A stretch of 21,598 nucleotides of DNA from JAGVJT01 sp964513205 (GCA_964513205.1 CAZELP010000027.1:1-21598); one strand, 5' to 3'. Shown: positions 6,548 through 14,671, numbered from the stretch's first letter. Numbers and translations are program-made. The notes: generated from the sequence alone by a model not told the origin.

Positions 6548-8686
6548 TCATAAATTGGTTTTGAATGTTTGGGTTGGCGTTTCGTCAGAGGATGTACTTG
6601 GGGTATCGGGACGTAGCTCGTTTAGCGTATTTTTACAAAAAGAAGCTGGAGAATTTGTGGGTATGAGTCTTTGGTATTCCATGACAATGCGTCTTTTTTC
6701 TGGAGGGATTTGATAAAATGCGCCGTCAAAATCGTCTTTGCTTTTCATAATCGCACGAATTTTTTCTTGAGTTGCTCTGCAAAAAATATCACACTGTTCG
6801 ATGTCCAATGTGTAGAGGACGCCATTGAGATCGAACGCGTTTTTAAAACAACCAAGCGCAAGATCTTTTCTTGTGTCACAAAAAATGACGCATCGTTCGG
6901 GAGAGAGCTTTTTCAATAAATCAGCGAACAGATAAGGTCCTTTGATGACACTTGATAATTTTTCTTCCGCTATTTGGAGAGAAAAATTAAATTGTTCTGA
7001 ACTTAGATAGTAAACTAAATTTCCAAAATCCTCGCTATTTTTAATCATATGAGGAATATTATTTTTTATATTTTCATAAATTCGGTCATGTTCTTGAACG
7101 GGAAGATGCTTCAAGACGTTTCGGAGTTGAGTTCCATTTTTAAGAATAGAAGGCAGCTTATCTTTTAGATGTTCATAAATGACGACGCGCTGCTCTTCAA
7201 GCAATTCTTCAAATAGGCACCCTAGATTGTTACCATTTTCAATGATCTGAAATAGATGATTGTCCATCAGTCTTAATATAGTTTTGATTTTGTCAGCTTG
7301 AAGGCTGATGAACATTTGACCCAATTGACTTGGGCGCTTAATCACATCAAAAATAACTCGACCTAGACTTGTAAAAATTGCGGGTAGTTTATCTTCTGGT
7401 ATGAGCATGATAAACGTAATGATATCGAAAACAGAGGAAAGTTGACTCTTAATTTCAGAAAGTATGTGCTTTTGTGAGAGTATTTCTGGGAGATTTTCGG
7501 CTGAAATGCCTTGGACGACAAACCCGATGTCTTCGACTGATCGTATTCTGATATTCAATCCAATTTTTTTTAAAAGTGGTAGAGTAACGCCGAGAGCGTC
7601 ATTTCCTGTATAGGTTTTTTTCTCCAATGTGTGCTGCAACTCATCTCTCATTGACTCAAATATTTTTCTTGTTTCTTGTACGAGAGAGTGCCGATGAGAG
7701 TCAATCAATCGAATATGGCTGAGTAGTTCGTCTTTTCCTATCATCTCTGAAAAAATATGACTTTTTCTTGTTGCGATGCATGTGGCCATGTTTTCAGTTG
7801 CATTAGAATTTTCTATTTGATTGGAGGATAAGGTTAATAAGAGTTCAATTTCTTGTTTTAATCTTGGAGGAATTTTGTTTTTTTCTTCTATCGGCAGTAA
7901 CATATAATATTGATTAAAATGAATGATAGCGGGATAAGCACCTTTCCCTGCATTTTCTTCCTCTCCTAAGGAGTGCACGCTGTTAATGGACAACTCATGA
8001 ACCAAGTTAAGCAATTGTCCCAAAAGATGCCCTTCATCTGATACGAGCTTCTGATAATGCGCTCTGACTTGAAAGAGTGACTCTATTAAAAGAGAATGCA
8101 TTTCTAATCTTTTATATTCGGAATGGCTTAATCGAGGATCACTTGATACTGTTTCATTGTAATAAGGGTTGAATGGTGGCGTATTTTTTTCTGTCATTAA
8201 ATCGATCGTTGTGATTAGGCTCACTGGATAAAGGTACGTTCCGTTTTCAGACAAGATATGTGTTTTGAACACTTCTGTTACAGGGATGGAGTTTAGATGA
8301 GGATAGTCATTGCTCAAATTTTCTTGCCATACATCGGGCATCAACACTTTTAGAGGATTGTCAGGATCCACAAGATAGGCCAGATGTATCAGAAGATGGG
8401 TGATTTCATCATCTGGCTGTGCTGTGTAACACACGCAAGAGCCTTTGATTGTGTGCCAAACTTCTGTCATGAATGCCCTGCATGCTTCAATTCGCTTGGG
8501 TTCTTCTTGATGTACGGACAGTAAGAGAGACAAATTATGGATGACATAGTCCCTCCAGAGCGCCCTTGCATCGCTTTTCAGATTCCTGACACTGTTTTTT
8601 ATAGGTTCTTCTTTTAGAGTCTGGATGTGTGCTTGAATCCTTGAAAAAGTCATGACATGACTCGATTGAGTGATTACCATGATCAT
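6548..8686 (-). CDS. Large unrecognised protein with tandem 33-residue repeats
   Basis: A 712-residue protein with no signal peptide or membrane segment. Residues 1-380 are mixed helical with no family I recognise. Residues about 383-681 are a regular array of 33-residue helical repeats (listed separately). The last 30 residues are Ser/Thr/Pro-rich, polar and end in KTNL, the flexible tail composition often seen in Dot/Icm substrates. The start is uncertain: ATGs at codons 1, 3 and 12 are all in frame, and none has a good ribosome-binding site. Similar repeats with a KDKLP-type helix occur, as far as I recall, in large Legionella-group proteins, so an effector-like scaffold is a reasonable guess. 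It is convergent with the porin gene. Confidence 0.82.
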   Translation of the reverse strand: MIMVITQSSHVMTFSRIQAHIQTLKEEPIKNSVRNLKSDARALWRDYVIHNLSLLLSVHQEEPKRIEACRAFMTEVWHTIKGSCVCYTAQPDDEITHLLIHLAYLVDPDNPLKVLMPDVWQENLSNDYPHLNSIPVTEVFKTHILSENGTYLYPVSLITTIDLMTEKNTPPFNPYYNETVSSDPRLSHSEYKRLEMHSLLIESLFQVRAHYQKLVSDEGHLLGQLLNLVHELSINSVHSLGEEENAGKGAYPAIIHFNQYYMLLPIEEKNKIPPRLKQEIELLLTLSSNQIENSNATENMATCIATRKSHIFSEMIGKDELLSHIRLIDSHRHSLVQETRKIFESMRDELQHTLEKKTYTGNDALGVTLPLLKKIGLNIRIRSVEDIGFVVQGISAENLPEILSQKHILSEIKSQLSSVFDIITFIMLIPEDKLPAIFTSLGRVIFDVIKRPSQLGQMFISLQADKIKTILRLMDNHLFQIIENGNNLGCLFEELLEEQRVVIYEHLKDKLPSILKNGTQLRNVLKHLPVQEHDRIYENIKNNIPHMIKNSEDFGNLVYYLSSEQFNFSLQIAEEKLSSVIKGPYLFADLLKKLSPERCVIFCDTRKDLALGCFKNAFDLNGVLYTLDIEQCDIFCRATQEKIRAIMKSKDDFDGAFYQIPPEKRRIVMEYQRLIPTNSPASFCKNTLNELRPDTPSTSSDETPTQTFKTNL
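6644..7540 (-). repeat. Array of about nine 33-residue (99-base) protein repeats
   Basis: Within the 712-residue protein, units begin at residues 383 (approximate), 418, 451, 484, 517, 550, 583, 616 and 649, exactly 33 apart from 418 onward. Shared positions are N-x-x-x-L/F near 1-5, an L/V-L pair at 8-9, L at 12, E-Q/E-K at 15-16, I/F at 20, K-D/E-K at 25-27 and I-I/M-K at 31-33. The DNA copies are diverged, so this is an old protein repeat and not a recent DNA duplication. The pattern predicts two helices per unit stacking into a solenoid. Confidence 0.75.
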
Positions 8687-8704
8687 AGTGCAAGATTAAA
8701 TAAT

Positions 8705-8737
8705 AATCAAAAAGGTTATTTAATTATCTTTTTGATT
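8705..8737. promoter_or_regulatory. AT-rich 10-base inverted repeat between two minus-strand genes
   Basis: AATCAAAAAG (8705-8714) pairs perfectly with CTTTTTGATT (8728-8737) around a 13-base AT-rich loop. It lies between the methyltransferase stop (8785) and the start at 8686. It could be a weak terminator for the gsp-sohB operon or an operator for the 712-residue protein. Its low GC content makes a strong terminator unlikely. Confidence 0.35.
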
Positions 8738-8784
8738 TAAGAGTGTATCTTGATACGCCTTGTTTACGATGGAACCAGAAGAAT

Positions 8785-9573
8785 TTAAGAGGCAGAAGAT
8801 GAATTGCTCTGAATTATAGGCATCAGCTGTTTCCTTTTTTGAATAAAAACGGTGGCATTTCCCCAGCTCATTGGGATGGTCAGTTTTTTAAAGACATAAA
8901 AAATAGCACTTTTGATGGGCTTGCTTGTTGAAATGACGATGCTTGCGTGAGATTGGTCCACACGTTGGCTGATGCTCTCCCAAATTTCCGAGACAAATGT
9001 TGTGCCATTAATAAAAATATAAGTTGCCTCACTGAAATCAATGTGCAAAAAATGGCCTTGGATCAATGCTATTTTTGATGCCTTTTGTTCATATCCCTGA
9101 ATTTTTGAGAGGACTTGTTTTTGTTGAATTGCCGCCTGATGTAAAGAAGGGAAAAGCTCAATGCCACAGCTTTTCTGAACATCATAGACCATCATTGAAG
9201 CGAATACCGCTTTTCCCACCCCACTTCCTAGATCATAAAAAATGGTTTTTGAAGTGGGTTTTTCAAGAGAGAGGAGTGCGATAAAACCAAAAAAATCAAT
9301 TTCGCCATAAAGATATTCGGGTGCGTCTTGCGCAAGGCGAGCCTGACGAGAGAGCTCGAATCCATTTACCGCATCAAAAACTTTTTTATAAACGGTGGCG
9401 TGCTCATTTAGCTTTAATGACGTTGCCCATTTTCGATAGGCCCATCTTGCCTTCAGTGTTGGAACATAATGAAAAAAACATAAGGCAAGAAGAGCGAGGG
9501 CGAAGAGGAATAGTGTCACAATCCGCCAAAGTGATAGAGACGCGCCATTGGTCTTAAGATTTTTGTATACCAA
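8785..9573 (-). CDS. Membrane-anchored DOT1-like SAM-dependent methyltransferase
   Basis: A class I methyltransferase with an N-terminal transmembrane anchor (about residues 17-38) and a cytoplasmic catalytic domain. The DOT1 signature order is complete: YGE (88-90), DLGSGVGK (motif I, SAM binding, from about 114), GIEL (motif post-I), GHFL, IFINGTTF in the place of DOT1's IFVNNFAF, and STSKP near the C-terminus. DOT1 enzymes methylate lysine (histone H3 K79 in eukaryotes); the bacterial substrate is unknown. From the TTG at 9573 it has 262 residues and overlaps sohB by 58 bases. The GTG at 9519 overlaps the sohB TGA as GTGA and would give 244 residues with the anchor at the very N-terminus. 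Neither start has a good ribosome-binding site. Generic membrane-bound lysine methyltransferases are the alternative family. Confidence 0.8.
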   Translation of the reverse strand: MVYKNLKTNGASLSLWRIVTLFLFALALLALCFFHYVPTLKARWAYRKWATSLKLNEHATVYKKVFDAVNGFELSRQARLAQDAPEYLYGEIDFFGFIALLSLEKPTSKTIFYDLGSGVGKAVFASMMVYDVQKSCGIELFPSLHQAAIQQKQVLSKIQGYEQKASKIALIQGHFLHIDFSEATYIFINGTTFVSEIWESISQRVDQSHASIVISTSKPIKSAIFYVFKKLTIPMSWGNATVFIQKRKQLMPIIQSNSSSAS

Positions 9574-10457
9574 GGCTGTTTCGTATGTGCGTGTACTCGA
9601 TAAGTGCGATGTGTTTCATAATGCTCTTGGAGATAATCATCACTTGTTTGCAGATGATCGATTAGACCCAACTCGAGCGCGTCGGTTGCAAGCCAGTGTT
9701 CTCCAGTAGATACTTCGTCAATGTTGATGGTATGTCGGTTCGATAAAATATAATTTCTAAAAATGGTATGAATTTTTTCTAAGTCATCTTGAAATTTTTG
9801 ACGACCAGCTTCAGTATTTTTTCCAAATAAGGTCAATGTGCGTTTATATTCTCCTGCCGTTAATAGTTCGACATCGATGTCATTTTTCTTCAACCAACGG
9901 TGAAAATTAGGTAATTGCGCAACTACACCAATAGAACCGACGATTGCAAATGGGGCAGCAATAATCTGATTGGCAACACATGCCATTAAATAGCCTCCAC
10001 TCGCTGCAACTTGATCGATACAGACTGTAAGCGGAATGTGTTTGTCACGAATTCGTTGTAATTGTGCCGCTGCTAATCCGTATCCATTCACCGAACCGCC
10101 TGGGCTTTCAAGACGTACAACGACCTCGTCTTTTTTGGTCGCAATCGCAAGTATTGCGTTTACTTCTTGTCGAAGTTGTTCAACTTGCGTGGCTGCAATG
10201 TCACCTTTAAAATCAAGCACAAATCGACAAGGTTTGTCTTTTTTATCTTTTTGTTTCTTGCGAGATGATTTTTTCTGATGAGTTTCTTTGCACATCTGTT
10301 TTTTGATGTTTTCAAACGCTTCGTCTAAAGCTTCAACGGTAAGCCCTTCTTTGGTTTTCTTCCCGATGCTGCTTAATCCTGCGACCAGGATGAGTAGGGC
10401 AAAGACTAAGGTAAATGTTTCAAGTGCAAACAATCCGTATTGATGTAGAAAATTCAT
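9516..10457 (-). CDS. sohB: SohB-type inner-membrane serine peptidase (S49)
   Basis: A 313-residue signal-peptide-peptidase-like protease. Residues 8-30 form one membrane anchor, followed by a Lys-rich linker (61-75) and the S49 domain from about residue 78. The catalytic dyad is visible: Ser153 in DQVAASGGYLMA and Lys205 in AGEYKRTLT. The ESPGGSVNGYG loop and VGSIGVVAQLPNF are also family hallmarks. It is a little shorter than E. coli SohB. The gene follows gspK by 18 bases and overlaps the downstream methyltransferase, so it is probably cotranscribed with the gsp operon. A weak AGAGA precedes the ATG. Whether it acts on type II system components or only in general membrane proteolysis cannot be told from sequence. 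Confidence 0.92.
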   Translation of the reverse strand: MNFLHQYGLFALETFTLVFALLILVAGLSSIGKKTKEGLTVEALDEAFENIKKQMCKETHQKKSSRKKQKDKKDKPCRFVLDFKGDIAATQVEQLRQEVNAILAIATKKDEVVVRLESPGGSVNGYGLAAAQLQRIRDKHIPLTVCIDQVAASGGYLMACVANQIIAAPFAIVGSIGVVAQLPNFHRWLKKNDIDVELLTAGEYKRTLTLFGKNTEAGRQKFQDDLEKIHTIFRNYILSNRHTINIDEVSTGEHWLATDALELGLIDHLQTSDDYLQEHYETHRTYRVHAHTKQPWYTKILRPMARLYHFGGL

Positions 10458-10475
10458 GGTTATTCTCTGAGATTT

Positions 10476-11429
10476 TTAAGCCTCATTGAGGCTATCGTAA
10501 AGGACATATGTTACTCGTTTATGATGACGCTTGTCACGCTTCAAAATGGCATAATGAGAAATTTCAAGCTTCTCCATTTTGGCTGTGACCACGCATAAAA
10601 AATAGTCGCTTTCTAGCGTGATGTTATTCAATTGAATTTTATGTTTTGAGAGAAAATCATTCAATTGAGTAAATGAGCGAAATCCTGATAATCCACGTGA
10701 TTGCACAATCGACTCGGCTTCATTTTCAGTGATATCAGGACCAAGTGTCATGATGACGGGAGCAGGTGCCGTATTGAGATTGATTGTAGTTTTTTGTGGA
10801 AGGACTGTGATGTAGGGTAACATTTGTGTGTAAACTTTTTCATCGACTCCTTCCACGAGTCGAAACTCGGAAATACTTCTCATTTCTTGATGAGAGGCTG
10901 AATAGGGTGGATTTTGTTTGAGATAGTATGCTTGGTGTTTTTGCGCATTTTGTTCTTGTATTTTTTCATTAATCCAATCTTTAGTAGCAGAGAGAATCTG
11001 GTGATTCTTAGACGCATTTGAATCGCTCAAAACCGTATTGAGTAATAAATAAAATGCAGACTCATGCAATTGGTTTTCTTCATCTGAGTCTGTTTTTTTA
11101 AGTTGATTGAGATTAAATCGTCCTTGCAAATCAATCAATTTCCCTGATAGCACAACGCCAGGATATCGTTGTGCTTGACTTTTGGGGAACCAAAATAAGC
11201 GAGGATCTTCAGGGAGTGGTTCTTGCGCTAAAAATCCCATTGCCCAAAAAATAACCTCTTGCGAAGCAAGATAGAGCCTATCACTGCTGATATTAAGGCG
11301 TGTTTCTCGAATGTCTTGTTGCAATCTGATCATCATGGCGGTTGTGGCAATAGACACAAGCGCTGTGATGAATAATGCTGAAATAAGTGCACTTCCTTGA
11401 TGTTTCAAAGAAAAAAATTTATTCAGCAT
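10476..11429 (-). CDS. gspK: Type II secretion minor pseudopilin GspK
   Basis: A 317-residue tip pseudopilin that starts the pseudopilus with GspI and GspJ. From MLNKFFSLKHQG the leader is cleaved after Gly before SALISALFITALVSI. As is normal for GspK, the mature residue 5 is not Glu. The large globular domain includes INLNTAPAPVIMTLG (the helix-hairpin-helix-like insertion typical of GspK). The ATG at 11429 is chosen over an open frame reaching 11471 because AGAGG (11440-11436 on this strand) sits six bases before it. This start overlaps the gspJ stop by 11 bases, implying translational coupling. Confidence 0.93.
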   Translation of the reverse strand: MLNKFFSLKHQGSALISALFITALVSIATTAMMIRLQQDIRETRLNISSDRLYLASQEVIFWAMGFLAQEPLPEDPRLFWFPKSQAQRYPGVVLSGKLIDLQGRFNLNQLKKTDSDEENQLHESAFYLLLNTVLSDSNASKNHQILSATKDWINEKIQEQNAQKHQAYYLKQNPPYSASHQEMRSISEFRLVEGVDEKVYTQMLPYITVLPQKTTINLNTAPAPVIMTLGPDITENEAESIVQSRGLSGFRSFTQLNDFLSKHKIQLNNITLESDYFLCVVTAKMEKLEISHYAILKRDKRHHKRVTYVLYDSLNEA

Positions 11430-12045
11430 ACATTGCCTCTGGGATGGGGAACAGCAATTTAATTGAGCCACGATTTTCTAATGTGAGTGATAATTCAATG
11501 GCTGTTGGAATAAAAGCATTCTTCTGTTTTTGAGAAATGGCGTAAGGTCGCCATGAAGACAAGTGTTCTTGACTTTGTGATATATAAGCAAAAGCACAAT
11601 GAGTGAGGTGACGAAGCAAGATTTGATCACGAGTGTCACGTCGGGTTGGACTGTCTACGGCAGACCAGCTTCTTCGAGTGAGAGCGTGGTGTCCGCATAG
11701 TAATGCGACTCGTTGGAGTGTTGAGCTTTTTTGAGTATTGCTTGGGTTGGTGAAACCTCCACGAGTAAATTCGGTATAATTCGATTCACCAATAAAAGGG
11801 GGATACAAGCGATTTTCATTACCTCGAATCGGACGGTTGGTTGTTTGTGCTATATCGCGTCTCAATAACGTCAGGACGAGATGAAGCTCATTGAGTTGTT
11901 CCGTTTGATAGGCAAGTCTTTTCTTGGTTTCAAATGCTTGTAGCATGACACTTCCTGTCAGGGTTGAGACGATGGCAAAAACGGCTAAAGCCACAATCAC
12001 TTCAATCAAGGTATATCCTTCGAATTTTGTGGTCAGTTTATTCAT
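11419..12045 (-). CDS. gspJ: Type II secretion minor pseudopilin GspJ
   Basis: A 208-residue minor pseudopilin. The prepilin leader is MNKLTTKFEG, with cleavage before YTLIEVIVALAVFAI; Glu5 is present and +1 is Tyr instead of the usual methylated Phe. The remainder is a beta-rich domain with the SWRPY and LTLENRG strands expected of GspJ. The frame is open to 12126, but the ATG at 12045 gives a normal leader and overlaps the gspI stop by 8 bases. No strong ribosome-binding site is seen, so translation is likely coupled to gspI. It works with GspI and GspK at the pseudopilus tip. Confidence 0.92.
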   Translation of the reverse strand: MNKLTTKFEGYTLIEVIVALAVFAIVSTLTGSVMLQAFETKKRLAYQTEQLNELHLVLTLLRRDIAQTTNRPIRGNENRLYPPFIGESNYTEFTRGGFTNPSNTQKSSTLQRVALLCGHHALTRRSWSAVDSPTRRDTRDQILLRHLTHCAFAYISQSQEHLSSWRPYAISQKQKNAFIPTAIELSLTLENRGSIKLLFPIPEAMYAE

Positions 12046-12412
12046 TTTTGATTGGCATATAGGCGATAAATGTGTCAATGGACGGTCCTTGTCGTTTCGC
12101 GCGTGTTTTAACGGTGATCTTTTCAACTTGAGAAAGAGGGGTGGAGCTGACCGTCGCGCTCCAAAACCAGGTTTGGCCTAATAGATTCATTTCTTTTTCA
12201 ATAGATTCGCCACCGTGTAGCTTGATCAAATTCAGTTGAATCAGCGAAATTGCCTGCATGGCAACAAGGTGTGAGAGTGTTTTATCTTTGGCGTGTTGTG
12301 TTCCAATTACGGTGTTTGAAGAAGCTTTTAACATGGCGCTTAACGCAATCGCAAGGACAGACAAGGCCAGCAAGACTTCGATCAGTGTAAATGCAGAAGG
12401 TTTACTATTCAT
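12038..12412 (-). CDS. gspI: Type II secretion minor pseudopilin GspI
   Basis: A 124-residue minor pseudopilin, normal length for GspI. The leader MNSKPSA is followed by FTLIEVLLALSVLAI with Glu5 present. The residue before the cleavage point is Ala, where prepilin peptidase nearly always sees Gly. The rest includes the conserved A-K-D-K-T-L-S-H-L-V-A helix and a small beta domain. The ATG at 12412 overlaps the gspH stop by 8 bases, and its own stop overlaps gspJ by 8 bases. GspI forms the core contact of the GspI-J-K tip complex. Confidence 0.93.
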   Translation of the reverse strand: MNSKPSAFTLIEVLLALSVLAIALSAMLKASSNTVIGTQHAKDKTLSHLVAMQAISLIQLNLIKLHGGESIEKEMNLLGQTWFWSATVSSTPLSQVEKITVKTRAKRQGPSIDTFIAYMPIKNE

Positions 12413-12908
12413 GATACTCGCGTTTCAGTGAGAGTTCGCCGTTTTCTTTGCCAATGATTTGAATGATACTGGGTTGTTTTGGCGTTCCGAAAACGAGTCT
12501 AAAAGGGGTTATTTCTCCTGTTGAATAGAAAATTATGCCTGGTTTCTGGTGAGGGTTCAACGGTTGAAAGGCGACAACCCCTTGTTTAGGAAAAGGCGTT
12601 GGTTTTCCTAAAAAAGTGGACTGAGCGGGCTCCCAATGGCGCGCTTGAGTGTATTCAACAACCGTATAACCTTGTGAATTGATGGATAGGCCGTAGGCTT
12701 TTGATTGTAACATGGCTTGATGCCGGATACTTTGAAGTGCGCCCAAAGTTTGCTCAGCCGCCGTGATTATTCGGCGGCTTTGACCAAAATCACCAAAAGA
12801 TAAGATTGCAAATCCAAGTGTGATGCCGATGATAACCAGCACAACAAGGATTTCGATTAGGGTGAATCCCGATCTACAGATTGCCGGATAAGGTTTTTTA
12901 TCCCTCAT
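12405..12908 (-). CDS. gspH: Type II secretion minor pseudopilin GspH
   Basis: A 167-residue minor pseudopilin that joins the tip complex to the GspG filament. A leader of about 14 residues ends in CRSG, cleaved before FTLIEILVVLVIIGI, with Glu5 in place. The C-terminal domain is beta-rich (GEITPFRLVFG), as expected for GspH. The ATG at 12908 overlaps the gspG stop by 11 bases. An in-frame TTG at 12920 is possible but less likely. A weak GGAA lies six bases ahead. Confidence 0.92.
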   Translation of the reverse strand: MRDKKPYPAICRSGFTLIEILVVLVIIGITLGFAILSFGDFGQSRRIITAAEQTLGALQSIRHQAMLQSKAYGLSINSQGYTVVEYTQARHWEPAQSTFLGKPTPFPKQGVVAFQPLNPHQKPGIIFYSTGEITPFRLVFGTPKQPSIIQIIGKENGELSLKREYHE

Positions 12909-13320
12909 TCCAATTTCCAATTACCGCATTGACACCTGTTCCACCAGGTTGTCCGTCTGCGCCATTGGTATAAATATCGATCTCACCATGTTGCCCTGGA
13001 TTTAAATACAGATAATCACGTCCCCAAGGATCTTTGGGTAGTGTTTTTAAATATGAACGCCAATCCTTGGGTTCTGGAGCCGTATTTGGTTTTGTGACGA
13101 GTGCTTTGAGACCTTGGTCAGTCGATGGATAAAAACCGTTGTCGAGTCGGTATAGATCAAGCGCATTTTGAATGGCCAGTACATCTTGTTTGGCTTTTAC
13201 AATACGTGCATCGTCTGGGCGACTGATAATTTTAGGGACTACAAGTGCTGCGAGAATTCCTAAAATCACAACGACGACCATGATTTCAATGAGTGAAAAC
13301 CCTTTTTGTTGATGATGCAT
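12898..13320 (-). CDS. gspG: Type II secretion major pseudopilin GspG
   Basis: A 140-residue major pseudopilin that polymerises into the periplasmic pseudopilus. The short leader MHHQQKG is cleaved before FSLIEIMVVVVILGILAALVVP, with Glu5 present. The family's DNGFYPSTDQGL, DPWG and NGADGQPGG segments follow. In the C-terminal calcium loop the usual ADIGNW is AVIGNW, so one acidic residue is missing. The ATG at 13320 has a good GGAG (13331-13328 on this strand) seven bases before it; the frame upstream to 13362 is not needed. It is preceded by gspF after 48 bases and overlaps gspH. Confidence 0.95.
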   Translation of the reverse strand: MHHQQKGFSLIEIMVVVVILGILAALVVPKIISRPDDARIVKAKQDVLAIQNALDLYRLDNGFYPSTDQGLKALVTKPNTAPEPKDWRSYLKTLPKDPWGRDYLYLNPGQHGEIDIYTNGADGQPGGTGVNAVIGNWNEG

Positions 13321-13368
13321 GTCTGTTCTCCGTGATGAACGATGATAAGCAAATGGTAGCATGGTTTT

Positions 13369-14571
13369 TCAAGAAGTCACTAATTGCTCCATAGAAAAAA
13401 TAGGTAATAAAGTAGCCAGTACAATAAACAAGATGACCCCACCCATTAAAATGATGATAAAAGGCTCTAAAAGTGTCATGAGTGTGTCAATAATACGTTT
13501 GACTTCGTTATCGAGATGCAGCGCTGTTCGTTCCATCATAGAAGATAACTGGCCGCTTTTTTCTCCACTGGCAATTAGATGAATGGCCATGGGAGTCAGG
13601 AAGGTTGTTTCTTGTAGTGCTTGGCTAATCGATGATCCTTCTTTGACTTGTACGGTTGCATGTTCAAAATGTTGGCGCATGACCAGGTTGGTTAGAAGGG
13701 AGCTTGACACTCGCATGGTTTCTAAGATATTCACTCCTGCGGCAAACAAAATAGAAAACGTATGGGTATAGCGTGCGATATTGACGCTTGTCATAAGAAA
13801 AGAAAAACCAGGTATTTTAAGTAAAAATTGATGCCATTTTTTGCGTTTTTTAGGATCTTTTAATTGGTGATGAAATCCAAATAATCCAAGGATGAGAACA
13901 AGGAAAACCCACACTCCGTCTTTTTGAACAAACTCACTGATTGAAATTAGCACTTGTGTCATAGGGGGGAGTGCTTGACCACTGCTACTGAATACGTCAA
14001 TGATTTTGGGAACGACAAAAGCCAATAGAAAGCTGATGATGGCGGTGGAAACACACACCATGACAAGAGGATAAATCATCGCTTGTTGGACTTTTTGACG
14101 TGTTTGTTGCTGGTACTCGGTATAGTCAGCAAGTTTCTCTAAAACCATATCCAATTTACCTGTTTGCTCTCCCGCTGCAATGGTGGCTCGATAAAGCTCG
14201 GGGAATGCATTGGGCTCGTCCTCCATGGCTTGTGCGAGACTGTATCCTTCAAGTACTTTTGCGCGTACGCTAAAAACAAGCGCTCTCACAGATGTTTTGG
14301 TTGATTGTTCGCCTACGCCTCGTAAGGCTTCTTCGAGTGGAATGCCTGCTGCGAGCAGTGTGGCCAGTTGACGCGTCATTAGACATAAATCCTGGGCGGC
14401 GAAATGGCGTATTTTTTTCTTTTTTTGAGTTTTTTTAAGAGGCGTGATTTGTGTTGGGATAAGTCCTTGCTCTCTTAATAATTGACGAGCTTGTCGCTCC
14501 GAGTCGGCTTCTATCACGCCTTTAGAAGCGCGCCCGTTCGCTTTCAATGCAAGGTATTGGTATGCACTCAT
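13369..14571 (-). CDS. gspF: Type II secretion inner-membrane platform protein GspF
   Basis: A 400-residue polytopic platform protein that couples the GspE ATPase to pseudopilus assembly. It has a cytoplasmic N-terminal region with the ASKGVIEADSERQARQLL motif, two T2SF domains (about 65-190 and 270-395) with repeated AGE-x-T/S-G-x-L signatures (AGEQTGKLD, SGEKSGQLS), and three transmembrane segments near 170-190, 219-234 and 370-390. It is the first gene of the minus-strand gsp operon, and gspE and gspD are not adjacent. It is divergent from glnA across 100 bases. No convincing ribosome-binding site precedes the ATG. Confidence 0.95.
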   Translation of the reverse strand: MSAYQYLALKANGRASKGVIEADSERQARQLLREQGLIPTQITPLKKTQKKKKIRHFAAQDLCLMTRQLATLLAAGIPLEEALRGVGEQSTKTSVRALVFSVRAKVLEGYSLAQAMEDEPNAFPELYRATIAAGEQTGKLDMVLEKLADYTEYQQQTRQKVQQAMIYPLVMVCVSTAIISFLLAFVVPKIIDVFSSSGQALPPMTQVLISISEFVQKDGVWVFLVLILGLFGFHHQLKDPKKRKKWHQFLLKIPGFSFLMTSVNIARYTHTFSILFAAGVNILETMRVSSSLLTNLVMRQHFEHATVQVKEGSSISQALQETTFLTPMAIHLIASGEKSGQLSSMMERTALHLDNEVKRIIDTLMTLLEPFIIILMGGVILFIVLATLLPIFSMEQLVTS

Positions 14572-14613
14572 TTTCGGTCATTTAAAAAGAAATATCTTTA
14601 TGAGTCTAATCTA

Positions 14614-14642
14614 TTGGGTTTAATAAGTCATTAGGTTACACT
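14614..14642 (+). promoter_or_regulatory. Sigma70-like promoter for glnA
   Basis: TTGGGT (14614-14619; 3 of 6), a 17-base spacer and TACACT (14637-14642; 4 of 6), putting the start site near 14649 and leaving a leader of about 23 bases. I found no sigma54 GG-N10-GC box in the 100-base gspF/glnA gap, so nitrogen control through NtrC/sigma54 is not supported by this stretch. Confidence 0.4.
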
Positions 14643-14671
14643 AGCTCCGGGACAAAACATGGAGTGAATAG

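Noticed and set aside
14572..14671. Sigma54 (NtrC-type) promoter for glnA
   Set aside because: No TGGCAC-N5-TTGCA-like match in the gap; a sigma70-like pair fits better.
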